A stretch of DNA of 34,016 bases, taken from contig JACCQO010000034.1 in the NCBI GenBank assembly GCA_015709205.1, forward strand, positions 1-34,016. The letters are read 5' to 3'. A model generated the notes under the pieces. It saw nothing but the letters and a program-made list of their open reading frames with translations, did not search any database and was not told the DNA's origin. A program made the translations under genes and the position numbers. The DNA comes from Desulfovibrionaceae bacterium (GTDB lineage: Bacteria; Desulfobacterota; Desulfovibrionia; Desulfovibrionales; Desulfovibrionaceae). Below, in pieces: positions 1-6,496 of this stretch. The first letter of the stretch is position 1; each line of letters opens with the position of its first letter.

Positions 1-36
1 AGAGGCGGGACCTCTTTACAAAGAGGTCCCGCCTCT
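1..36. terminator. Perfect palindrome at window edge, probable terminator of the Cdd1-type gene
   Basis: Arms at 1-17 (AGAGGCGGGACCTCTTT) and 20-36 are exact reverse complements separated by 2 nt. It lies downstream of the minus-strand gene that ends at 79. Its architecture (17-bp arms, almost no loop, A/T steps at the centre) resembles the repeated elements near 20.2 kb and 34.0 kb, though the sequence differs. Any T-tract on the minus strand would lie outside the window, so the terminator role is inferred. Confidence 0.6.
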
Positions 37-78
37 CCCCGCCTCCCCCCGGCCCTTCGCCGTTCTCCCCTCTCCGTC

Positions 79-375
79 TCACGCCTCGTCCTTCCACAGC
101 CACCATTTGCAGCGGGCGGGGTCGGGGTGCGGTGTTTCCGCGTAGTAGACGGCCAGCCGGAAGACGTAGAGCATGCAGCGGTCCACGCGGCAGCCCTGGA
201 AGACGCAGAGTTCGTCGTAGAGCTGTTGCGGGTCGCGGCCGCGCAGGTCGTCCACGCGGCGCACGCCGAGGTCCAGGAGGTCCTGCGCCACGGCCGGGCC
301 CACGCCGGGAATGCGGCGCAGGTCCTTTGTCGCGGCGCGGTGCAGTGCGTCGGTGTTGTCGATTTTCCGTGCCAT
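79..375 (-). CDS. Cdd1-type helix-hairpin-helix protein (pathogenicity-locus family)
   Basis: This 98-aa protein has a helix-hairpin-helix signature (LRRIPGVGPAVAQDLLDLGV, roughly residues 19-38), followed by a short segment with DDLRG and DPQQLYDEL. The C-terminal half contains two cysteines in CVFQGCRVDRC-like context and the tail CKWWLWKD. That order matches the small Cdd1 family (TfoX C-terminal/HhH-like), for which no reaction is established; nonspecific DNA binding is the usual inference from the HhH. The start has a strong ribosome binding site (AAGGAGG, 4 nt before the ATG at 373-375). It is divergent from the PocR-domain gene and ends 43 nt before the palindrome at 1-36. Confidence 0.8.
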   Translation of the reverse strand: MARKIDNTDALHRAATKDLRRIPGVGPAVAQDLLDLGVRRVDDLRGRDPQQLYDELCVFQGCRVDRCMLYVFRLAVYYAETPHPDPARCKWWLWKDEA

Positions 376-549
376 GTCGCCTCCTTGCGGGACGGTCGTG
401 TTGACAGGGGAGCGGCCCGTGGCTACCTATGGCCTCGTTGTGCCTGAGCGGCCGCCGTGCGGCTGCGACCGATCCTATCCTGCCGGCGCGCGGGGAGGAA
501 CCCCGCCGGAGCGCGCCTGACGCCCCAACCGTCGAGCCCGAGAATCGCC

Positions 550-1056
550 ATGAAGATGACCGATCTGCTGCCCATCGCCACCTGGCGCGCCCTGGAACAG
601 GAAATCCACGAAAGCTACGGCTTCAACGCCGCGGCCACGGACGCGGAGGGCTTCCGCCTTTCGGACTGGGAGAACTGGGCCAACGAGATCTGCCCGATGG
701 TCAAGTCCGTGCCCGAAGCGACCATGGCGATCTGTTCGGTGGTCAACCAGACCTTCCTGGCCGAGTTGCGCGCCACGGGCAAGCCGGTGATCGACGAGTG
801 CGACGCCGGGCTGTGCAAGGTCTCGGTGCCGGTGCTGCACGCGGCCGAACTGGTGGGCACGGTGGGCGGCTGCGGGCTTATGCTCGAGGACGGCGAGGTG
901 GAGGAGTTTCTGGTGACCAAGACCACGGGACGCAGCGAGGCGGAAGTGGCCGAGGCCGCCACGCGCGTCCGGCGCATCAGCCGGGAGCGCGCCGAGAACT
1001 TCGCCTCCTGGCTGGCGGAGCGCATCGCCGCACTGCGCGCCGAGCACCGCGGCTGA
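550..1056 (+). CDS. Stand-alone PocR-type sensory domain protein
   Basis: The 168-aa product reads as a single PocR ligand-binding domain. An N-terminal helix (LPIATWRALEQEIHESYG) leads into the hydrophobic core, a cysteine-bearing stretch (NEICPMVKS, MAICSVVN), and the CDAGLCKVSVPVL segment with VGTVGGCGL typical of the family. PocR domains normally sit in front of an AraC HTH, a histidine kinase or a GGDEF domain and bind small organic ligands. Here nothing is fused: the protein ends shortly after the domain with a charged helix (RISRERAENFASWLAERIAALRAE). The ATG at 550 fits the domain boundary; an in-frame ATG at 457 would add an Arg/Pro-rich tail unlike a real N-terminus. The RBS is weak. 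The domain call is fairly secure; the ligand is unknown. Confidence 0.75.
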   Translation: MKMTDLLPIATWRALEQEIHESYGFNAAATDAEGFRLSDWENWANEICPMVKSVPEATMAICSVVNQTFLAELRATGKPVIDECDAGLCKVSVPVLHAAELVGTVGGCGLMLEDGEVEEFLVTKTTGRSEAEVAEAATRVRRISRERAENFASWLAERIAALRAEHRG

Positions 1057-1134
1057 GCGCGGGATGCCGGACGCCCACCGCCAGGTGCGACCGTTGCTGC
1101 CGATTGCCCAAAGGCCCCGCAGCGGAGCACATCC

Positions 1135-2163
1135 ATGTTCCTTTCTCCCGACGAGTTCATCGACCTTTTTTTCCAAAGGGAATATCCCGCCTTTCTCTCC
1201 ACCCTCTTTTCTGCAGTACCCGAACGCACGTTGAGGAATGTGCTTGCCGGGAAAACGAGGCCGCGAGCAGGCACCGAACGTCTGCTCGTCGAGTCCGCCT
1301 GCCGGTTCCTGGGCTGGGACGAGGACCGCCTGCGGAACTGCATGGGCTCGTTCCAGGCAAAGACGTGGAAAACGGCCTTTACGGCGATAAAACTTGGCGC
1401 CGAAGGCCGCCTTCCCAAATCCTACGACTACTTCTTCGACGTCATCGTGCGCATTGAAGAGGCGAAGCAAGCGGCGGCAGAGGCGAAGAGCAGGGGGAAC
1501 CCCTTCTGGTTTGCCCGCCTCCGGGAATCCGGCCTTCCACAGGCGATACTTTCCGAAAAATTCTTCGGTGGTTGCGAAGCCGACACCCGGCGGAGCGCCG
1601 GTTCGGGACCGACCCGAGACATACTGACCGCATTGCTCAGGAGCCATCTCTATTGCCTTGCCGCGCTGGAGGTGTCCCTTCTGCACTCCAGAGACGTCGC
1701 GGGGAGTGCTCAATCGAGCGTCGTCAAGGCAATCCCAAAATACGTCAATGGGAAACTCGTTTCACCGGCAAAACATTTTTTCGATCGCGTCGTTGAACTA
1801 TCGGGAGCAAAGAACGTTAAGGAATTCGCGGAATCTCTTCCAGGTTTTCTCAACAAGGAAAACTATGACATCGACCCAGACAGCCAACGCAAGAACATAA
1901 CGAGATGGGTGTCCGGCGATTTGTTGCCACGCTGGAAAACGATGTTTGCAATCAGAGAAACTTTTTTCGGTTCGGATGACAGAATTCTCTATGACTATTT
2001 CGTCATTAAATATTTACAAAAATTCTTCACAATATATAAAAATAGATATATTCCGCATCATTTCGCAAACGAATCAGAGCTTGTCGACGTATTTCAAGAG
2101 TACGCATCCTGGTTTGAAGCCAACGAGGTCAGCTACGCCGAATGGGAGAGCAGGGGAGCGTAA
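1135..2163 (+). CDS. Unknown 342-aa protein in an AT-rich island, with two XRE-like segments
   Basis: I do not recognise this family. The protein is mostly helical in character and rich in aromatic residues. Two segments resemble XRE-type helix-turn-helix patterns: around residues 31-60 (TLRNVLAGKTRPRAGTERLL) and around 254-278 (NITRWVSGDLLPRWKTMFAI, matching an I-x-R-W-x-x-G-x-x-x-P pattern). A lysine/aromatic-rich segment (YLQKFFTIYKNRYIPHHF) precedes the acidic C-terminus. Base composition falls steadily along the gene and is clearly AT-rich in its last 300 nt, unlike every neighbour, which suggests recent acquisition. No signal peptide or membrane helix is visible. It is convergent with a 44-aa acidic microprotein; the stop codon forms the loop of a shared hairpin. 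DNA or RNA binding is inferred from pattern only. Confidence 0.7.
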   Translation: MFLSPDEFIDLFFQREYPAFLSTLFSAVPERTLRNVLAGKTRPRAGTERLLVESACRFLGWDEDRLRNCMGSFQAKTWKTAFTAIKLGAEGRLPKSYDYFFDVIVRIEEAKQAAAEAKSRGNPFWFARLRESGLPQAILSEKFFGGCEADTRRSAGSGPTRDILTALLRSHLYCLAALEVSLLHSRDVAGSAQSSVVKAIPKYVNGKLVSPAKHFFDRVVELSGAKNVKEFAESLPGFLNKENYDIDPDSQRKNITRWVSGDLLPRWKTMFAIRETFFGSDDRILYDYFVIKYLQKFFTIYKNRYIPHHFANESELVDVFQEYASWFEANEVSYAEWESRGA

Positions 2164-2179
2164 ACGCTCCCCTGCTCTC
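2146..2179. terminator. 15-bp perfect hairpin whose loop is the stop codon; shared terminator of convergent genes
   Basis: The arms GAGAGCAGGGGAGCG (2146-2160) and CGCTCCCCTGCTCTC (2165-2179) are perfectly complementary. The 4-nt loop TAAA contains the TAA stop of the 342-aa gene. The element separates the plus-strand gene from the minus-strand microprotein gene that ends at 2183, so it probably terminates in both directions. There is only a short T-rich stretch (TCTTGCT) after the plus-strand side, so termination efficiency is uncertain. Confidence 0.65.
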
Positions 2180-2182
2180 TTG

Positions 2183-2317
2183 CTATGCGCCCAAGTAGTC
2201 TTCGTTGTTTGGATTATGGGCGTCGGCCCAATCGTCCATGTCGGCGTCGTTATTCGGATTGTTGATGTCCGACCACAGATCGAGTTCTTCCTGGGACATT
2301 GTGGATGTATCAACCAT
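2183..2317 (-). CDS. 44-aa highly acidic microprotein with duplicated NPNN motif
   Basis: On the minus strand an ATG at 2315-2317 opens 44 codons ending in TAG at 2183-2185. An RBS-like AAGGGA lies 6 nt upstream. The protein has 12 Asp/Glu, no Lys or Arg, and an internal duplication: LWSDINNPNND (residues 14-24) and DWADAHNPNNE (29-39). A second in-frame ATG (residue 7, MSQEELDLW) is an alternative start. The repeat structure, RBS and AT-rich composition shared with the facing 342-aa gene argue that it is real. Function is unknown. Its acidity would suit an inhibitor or partner of a basic, nucleic-acid-binding protein, but its convergent rather than operonic position is unlike a standard toxin-antitoxin pair. 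Confidence 0.55.
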   Translation of the reverse strand: MVDTSTMSQEELDLWSDINNPNNDADMDDWADAHNPNNEDYLGA

Positions 2318-2615
2318 TTTATTTCCCTTATTGTTGTTTGTTTTTGAAGAACAGATTCAATCATGCGAATTCACGGACTTCCATCGATTATTCCACGTAT
2401 CTCGCCTGTATCTTCTACATTTCAGCACCTCCTTCCGGTTCAGACATCCCGCCTCAAGCTTTCCAAGCGGCGGCGGCGAAAAAGTACCCCACCCGGTGGG
2501 GATGCCCCAGGACAGTTCGCGGCAACTTCGCCGGTTCGGGCATACTCCTAGACACTCCCGTTTGCCGCCCCCACGGCCGGTTGCTCCGCGCATCGGGCCG
2601 GTATAAGGTGGCCCC
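2318..2615. other. Intergenic region between the microprotein and the sialidase-like gene
   Basis: About 300 nt without a supported gene. The left half (to about 2430) is AT-rich and must hold the promoter of the minus-strand microprotein. The right half returns to GC-rich sequence and carries TATAAG at 2602-2607 just before the sialidase-like start, with a possible TTGCTC at 2581-2586 (15-nt spacing, shorter than ideal). The composition break near 2430 is a plausible right boundary of the acquired island. I see no flanking direct repeat. Confidence 0.4.
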
Positions 2616-4289
2616 ATGCCGAGCATCGACCACGACGCCGCGCGGCATGCGGTCATCGACGCGCGCGCGGGCCACTATCTTTCCTTTCCGGACATCGCGC
2701 AGGCCGGGGACGGCGATCGCGATCCGCTGGTGGTCGTGTACCGCGAGTCCGACGGCCACTATCCCACACGCCAACGGCTGCTTGCGAGCCTGAGCCGCGA
2801 CCTTGGGCGGACGTGGTCCGCGCCGCGCGCCCTGAACCCGAGCGGGGCGCACTGCCCGCGCATCGCGCGCCTGGACGCGGGCACGCCGCGCGACCGGCTG
2901 CTGGCCATCGACGACGGCTTCCCCAAATCCGTCTACATGAGCCCGGACCAGGGCCGCTCCTGGAGCGTGGTGCGCGCGAACGGCATGCGCCACGTGATCC
3001 CGGACCGCATCCTGCCCCTGGCCGACGGGACGCTGCTGACCACGGCGCACTACCCGCGCGGCGATGCGCCGCACCCGGCCACCGGGCAGCCGGTGTGCGA
3101 ACAGCTCTGCTTCGTCTCCCGCGACCAGGGGCGCACCTGGGAGATGCGTTCGGTGTTGTCCTGCGATCCGCGCCTGGCGCTGTGCGAGGCCTCGCTGACG
3201 CGGCTGCCGGACGGCGCGATCCTGGCGCTGCTGCGCGAGAACACCGGGGTCTTCGAGCCCTGCTACGCCTGCGTGAGCAGCGACGAGGGGAGCACCTGGA
3301 GCGACCCCGCGCCCACGGCGATCATCGGGCACCGGCCCTGCCTGGGCGTGACGCGCGCGGGCAGGCTGCTGGTCACGTACCGCAACGTGGCCCCGGGCGC
3401 GGGCACGGCGGCCTGGCTGGGCGAGGCCGACGACCTGCTCGCGGGCTTTCGCGTGCACGGCGCGGTGGGCCGGGGCTGCGCGGCTCGCGTGGACGCCGAC
3501 GGGCTGCGCCTGACGCGCGCGGCGGGCGGAGGCGACCTGCTCTACGCCCTGCGGCCGCTCACGGACCCGGCCACGGCGCGCGCCGCGCTGGAGGTGGTGG
3601 TGCGCATGGAGAACGGGGGCGAAAGCGCCGGGCCGGAGGCGGAAGCGAACGGGCCGGGCTTCGGGCTGCGCCTGGGCGCGTGGTTCGAGGTGGGGCAGGG
3701 ATGGGTGTTGCCGCACGCGCCCGGCGCGCAACGGGAACGGGCCGCGCGGCAGGGGCGGGACGGGCAACGCATCGCCGTGCCCACGGACCGCGCCTGCCGC
3801 CTCCGCCTGGACTTCGACGCGGGCGTGGTCACGCTGCGCATCGACGGCCGCAGGCGGGGGGTGTTCGAGGTCGGCGCGGGGCCGGGCGCGCGGCTCGCGC
3901 TGCTCGGCGGCATGCGGGGCGCGCGGCCCGGCGCGCGGGCCGACACGCGAAAGGACGACGCGCACCGGCCCGAGGCCGCTCCGTTTGCCGCGCGGCTCCT
4001 GCACGCGCATCTTTCGATCCGCGAGCCGCGCCACCTGCGCGAGTACGAGTGGGACTACCGCCCCGAAACGCACGGGCTGCCGGACGCGGCCGCCTCGGCC
4101 GGGGTGCTGGAGCTGCGCGCGGGCAACGGGGCCTGGGGCGGCGATTTCGGCTATTCGGGGTGGGCCGAGCCCAGGCCCGGGCTGTTCCTGTGCGCCTACC
4201 ACCATGCGGACGGCGCGCGCGCGGACTACGAACCCACGCGCACGGCCCACGTGGCCCTGACGCGCTTCGGCCCGGAGGATTTCGCTTGA
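2616..4289 (+). CDS. Sialidase-like (BNR/Asp-box) protein with C-terminal beta-sandwich-like region
   Basis: The 557-aa protein carries four Asp boxes of the form S-x-D-x-G-x-T/S-W: SRDLGRTWS (about residue 60), SPDQGRSWS (about 109), SRDQGRTWE (about 168) and SSDEGSTWS (about 222). These are the structural hallmark of six-bladed sialidase folds. Candidate substrate-binding arginines occur in context (VVYRES, LLRENTG, VTYRN). From about residue 285 the sequence changes to a segment resembling a LamG or beta-sandwich domain (GFGLRLGAWFEVGQGW, CRLRLDFDAGVVTLRIDGR); the last 80 residues again look like part of the propeller (WGGDFGYSGW). There is no signal peptide, so it may act in the cytoplasm. 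Exo-sialidase activity is only one possibility, because many Asp-box proteins are not sialidases. The start has AAGGTGG upstream. Confidence 0.75.
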   Translation: MPSIDHDAARHAVIDARAGHYLSFPDIAQAGDGDRDPLVVVYRESDGHYPTRQRLLASLSRDLGRTWSAPRALNPSGAHCPRIARLDAGTPRDRLLAIDDGFPKSVYMSPDQGRSWSVVRANGMRHVIPDRILPLADGTLLTTAHYPRGDAPHPATGQPVCEQLCFVSRDQGRTWEMRSVLSCDPRLALCEASLTRLPDGAILALLRENTGVFEPCYACVSSDEGSTWSDPAPTAIIGHRPCLGVTRAGRLLVTYRNVAPGAGTAAWLGEADDLLAGFRVHGAVGRGCAARVDADGLRLTRAAGGGDLLYALRPLTDPATARAALEVVVRMENGGESAGPEAEANGPGFGLRLGAWFEVGQGWVLPHAPGAQRERAARQGRDGQRIAVPTDRACRLRLDFDAGVVTLRIDGRRRGVFEVGAGPGARLALLGGMRGARPGARADTRKDDAHRPEAAPFAARLLHAHLSIREPRHLREYEWDYRPETHGLPDAAASAGVLELRAGNGAWGGDFGYSGWAEPRPGLFLCAYHHADGARADYEPTRTAHVALTRFGPEDFA

Positions 4290-4576
4290 GCGGCGCTCCC
4301 CGCACGGCCGATCCATTCCGAAACGCCACGCCGCGCCGGACGAAGAAGTTGCAGCCCGGCGCGCCCAATTCGGATACGTAAAGGCGATATTTTCATCCGG
4401 ACCGCAAAGCACGGCCGGGCTTTTTCCGGCGACCGCCCATCCCTCCAAAAATCGCAGCCACTTGCATATATCGAATAACCGCACATTTTTCTTGCCATTC
4501 TCACCAATTCCCGATACGGCGAAGGTAAGCATGTGTAGGCCGCATCCTGTGGCACACGCAAACGGGGAGTAGCATT
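4290..4576. promoter_or_regulatory. Leader/promoter region of the cold-shock gene
   Basis: Non-coding, about 290 nt, AT-richer than its surroundings in its second half. Candidate promoter: TTGCCA (4492-4497), a 17-nt spacer, and a weak TACGGC (4515-4520), which would give a 5' leader of about 50 nt. TTGCAT at 4462-4467 followed 17 nt later by ATTTTT is an alternative. Both calls are weak. Confidence 0.3.
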
Positions 4577-4780
4577 ATGAGTCACGAAGGTGTTGTGAAG
4601 TGGTTCAACGAAAAAAAGGGATTCGGCTTCATTAAACGGGACGAAGGGGAAGATGTTTTCGTCCATTACACTGCCATCAAGGACGAGGGTTTCCGGACCC
4701 TGCAGGAAGGACAGCGTGTCAGCTTCGACATCGAGGAGGGCGACAAGGGCATGAAAGCCCTGAACGTCACCAAGGTGTAG
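4577..4780 (+). CDS. CspA-family cold-shock / RNA-chaperone protein
   Basis: The 67-aa single-domain protein matches the length of the CspA family. It contains the RNP1 motif KGFGFI (residues 14-19) and the RNP2 motif VFVHY (27-31), plus the conserved opening [11 protein letters not shown]. Such proteins bind single-stranded RNA or DNA and melt secondary structure in the cytoplasm; the family includes both cold-induced and constitutive members, which sequence alone cannot separate. The RBS GGGGAG sits 8 nt before the ATG. It is monocistronic, bounded by its own terminator at 4808-4840. Confidence 0.97.
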   Translation: MSHEGVVKWFNEKKGFGFIKRDEGEDVFVHYTAIKDEGFRTLQEGQRVSFDIEEGDKGMKALNVTKV

Positions 4781-4807
4781 TCGCACCCGACGCGCCTCAC
4801 AAACAAC

Positions 4808-4840
4808 AAAGGCCGGAGCTCGCTCCGGCCTTTCTTTTTT
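4808..4840 (+). terminator. Intrinsic terminator of the cold-shock gene
   Basis: Perfect 11-bp stem AAAGGCCGGAG / CTCCGGCCTTT (4808-4818 and 4823-4833) with a CTCG tetraloop, followed by CTTTTTT. Confidence 0.93.
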
Positions 4841-4917
4841 GCGGGTTCCGGCCCGGGCGGCGGCCGCGCTGCATGCGCGCGGCCGCCGCCTCCGCGCCGT
4901 TGCGGTGCGTGGCGGTG

Positions 4918-6228
4918 CTACGCCGCCTGCGAGACGCGCAGGGCCGCGTCCAAGTCCGCGATGATGTCCTCCGCGTTCTCGATGCCCACGGAAATGCGCA
5001 CCATGTCCTCGGGCACGCCGGCCTGGGCCAGCTCCGCGGGGGTCAGCTGCGAATGCGTGGTCGAGGCCGGGTGGATGACCAGGGTCTTGGCGTCCAGGAT
5101 GTTGGCCAGGTGCGAGCAGAGCTTGACCGCGCCGATGAAGCGGCGGCCCGCCTCGATGCCGCCCTTGACGCCGAAGCCGAAGACCGCGCTCGGGCCGAGC
5201 GGGAAATAGCGCTCGGCGCGTTCGTGGTCCGGATGGCCCGGGAGCCCGGCGTAGTTGACCCAGCCCACGGCCGGGTGCCCGGCCAGGAACTCGGCCACGC
5301 GGCGCGCGTTCGCGCAGTGCGCGCGGGCGCGCAGGGGCAGGGTCTCCAGCCCCTGGAGGATCAGGAAACTGTTCATGGGCGCGGGCGCGGCCCCGATGTC
5401 GCGCATCAGGCCGGTGCGCAGCTTGGTGCAGAAGGCCGTGCAGGGCGTGCCCTCCAGGTCGCACAGGGCCTGCCAGAAATTCAGGCCGTGGTAGGTGGGA
5501 TCCGGGTCGGTGATCTCCGGGAACTTGCCCGCCGCGCCCCAGTCGAACCGGCCGCCCTCGACCACCGCTCCGCCGATGGCCGTGCCGTGGCCGCCGATGA
5601 TCTTGGTCAGGGAATAGACCGCGATGTCCGCGCCGTGGTCGAAGACGTTGCAGATCGGCGGCGGGGCCGTGGTCGCGTCGACCACGAAGGGCACGGACGC
5701 CGCGTGGGCCACGGCGGCGATGGCCGCGAGGTCGTCCACGTTGCAGCGCGGATTGCCGATGGCCTCGGTGTAGACCAGCCGCGTGTCCGCATCGATGGCC
5801 GCGGCGAAGTTGGCCGGGTCCGAGGAATCCACGAAGCGCACCTCGACGCCGAAGCGCTTGAGGGTGTGCTCGAAGAGCGTGTGCGTGCCGCCGTAGAGGT
5901 TGGCCCCGGAGACGATGTTCTGCCCCTGGGAGGCGATGGCGGCCACGGCGTAGAAGACCGCGGCCATGCCCGAGGCCGTGGCCACGGCGGCCGAAGCCTC
6001 GTGCAGCGCGGCCAGCCGTTTCTCCAGCACGTCGGTGGTCGGGTTGCCCAGCCGGGTGTAGATGTAGCCCGGCTCCTTGAGGGCGAAGAGCCCGGCCGCG
6101 TGCCCGGCGTCGCGGAACAGGTAGCTGGTGGTCTGGTGGATGGGCACGGCGCGCGACAGGGTATCGCTGTCGGGCACGTGCCCGGCGTGCAGGGCCAGGG
6201 TCTCGATGCGGTATTTCTCGTCGGCCAT
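4918..6228 (-). CDS. metY: O-acetylhomoserine aminocarboxypropyltransferase (sulfhydrylase)
   Basis: This 436-aa PLP enzyme matches the MetY branch of the Cys/Met-metabolism family in length and motifs. They include SYLFRDAGHAAGLFALKEPG and YTRLGNPT near residues 35-65, a glycine/serine phosphate-binding segment (TASGMAAVFYA), the NLYGGTHTLFEHTLKRFG block, VVDATTAP with the Asp contacting the PLP ring nitrogen, and the Schiff-base lysine in SLTKIIGGHGT. MetY makes homocysteine (or methionine) from O-acetylhomoserine and sulfide (or methanethiol) in the cytoplasm. The usual DNTFATP motif reads DATTAPPP here. The ATG at 6226-6228 has AGGAG 6 nt upstream. An open frame continues 70 codons upstream but runs through a tandem repeat and GC-rich junk. 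It is divergent from an EamA transporter gene and a second PLP enzyme, probably one sulfur amino-acid locus. Confidence 0.92.
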   Translation of the reverse strand: MADEKYRIETLALHAGHVPDSDTLSRAVPIHQTTSYLFRDAGHAAGLFALKEPGYIYTRLGNPTTDVLEKRLAALHEASAAVATASGMAAVFYAVAAIASQGQNIVSGANLYGGTHTLFEHTLKRFGVEVRFVDSSDPANFAAAIDADTRLVYTEAIGNPRCNVDDLAAIAAVAHAASVPFVVDATTAPPPICNVFDHGADIAVYSLTKIIGGHGTAIGGAVVEGGRFDWGAAGKFPEITDPDPTYHGLNFWQALCDLEGTPCTAFCTKLRTGLMRDIGAAPAPMNSFLILQGLETLPLRARAHCANARRVAEFLAGHPAVGWVNYAGLPGHPDHERAERYFPLGPSAVFGFGVKGGIEAGRRFIGAVKLCSHLANILDAKTLVIHPASTTHSQLTPAELAQAGVPEDMVRISVGIENAEDIIADLDAALRVSQAA

Positions 6229-6240
6229 GAGGGGCTCCTG

Positions 6241-6290
6241 AAGGATGCTGAAGGACGCTGGAGGATGTTGGAGGATGCTGGAGGATGCTG
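6241..6290 (-). repeat. 10-nt tandem repeat (5 units) in the metY leader
   Basis: Five contiguous 10-nt units on the plus strand: AAGGATGCTG, AAGGACGCTG, GAGGATGTTG, GAGGATGCTG, GAGGATGCTG. They end 12 nt before the metY start codon. Read in the mRNA direction the units are CAGCATCCTC-like, and the junctions create CCTCC three times. Each unit contains TCCT, complementary to the AGGA of the metY Shine-Dalgarno sequence. Confidence 0.85.
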
Positions 6291-6374
6291 AAAGGACATG
6301 TCCCCAAGGGCGGCCGGAAGGCCGCCGCCTCCTGCGCGCGCCCCGCCCGAAACCGGGAGGAGCCGCACCGTTGC

Positions 6375-6403
6375 AGGATACGCGGGCCGCGCGGCCCCGT
6401 CCA
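6375..6403 (-). promoter_or_regulatory. Candidate sigma-70 promoter of metY
   Basis: On the minus strand: -35 TGGACG (6398-6403), 17-nt spacer, -10 TATCCT (6375-6380). It predicts a leader of about 140 nt containing a GGCGGCC/GGCCGCC hairpin (near 6309-6326) and then the 10-nt tandem repeat. Confidence 0.4.
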
Positions 6404-6461
6404 GTGCGCGCCGGGCGCGCGGCGTGATTTTTCCGCACTCCCCGCCTCCCCGCATTGCCGG

Positions 6462-6490
6462 TTGCCAGCGCCCGGGGGCGTTGCTACACC
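6462..6490 (+). promoter_or_regulatory. Candidate promoter of the EamA gene, 6 nt from its ATG
   Basis: TTGCCA (6462-6467), 17-nt spacer, TACACC (6485-6490). Only six nucleotides separate the -10 box from the ATG at 6497, so the predicted transcript would begin at or next to the start codon. No Shine-Dalgarno sequence is present upstream of this ATG, which fits a leaderless mRNA. Confidence 0.4.
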
Positions 6491-6496
6491 ACGGCC

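Noticed and set aside
2183-2317. A classical toxin-antitoxin operon with the 342-aa gene
   Set aside because: The genes are convergent, not overlapping or co-directional, and the large protein has no toxin motif I recognise; kept only as a loose pairing idea.
2454-4532. A 692-codon minus-strand open frame opposite the sialidase-like gene
   Set aside because: Biased Arg/Ala/Pro composition; the plus-strand frame has four Asp boxes and an RBS.
6229-6370. A SAM- or SAH-responsive riboswitch in the metY leader
   Set aside because: Hairpins are present but I could not find the conserved cores of the known classes. An Infernal search against Rfam would settle it.
6229-6438. A 70-codon extension of MetY through the tandem repeat
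   Set aside because: Arg/Pro-rich and repeat-derived; an AGGAG lies 6 nt before the ATG at 6228, where the family N-terminus begins.
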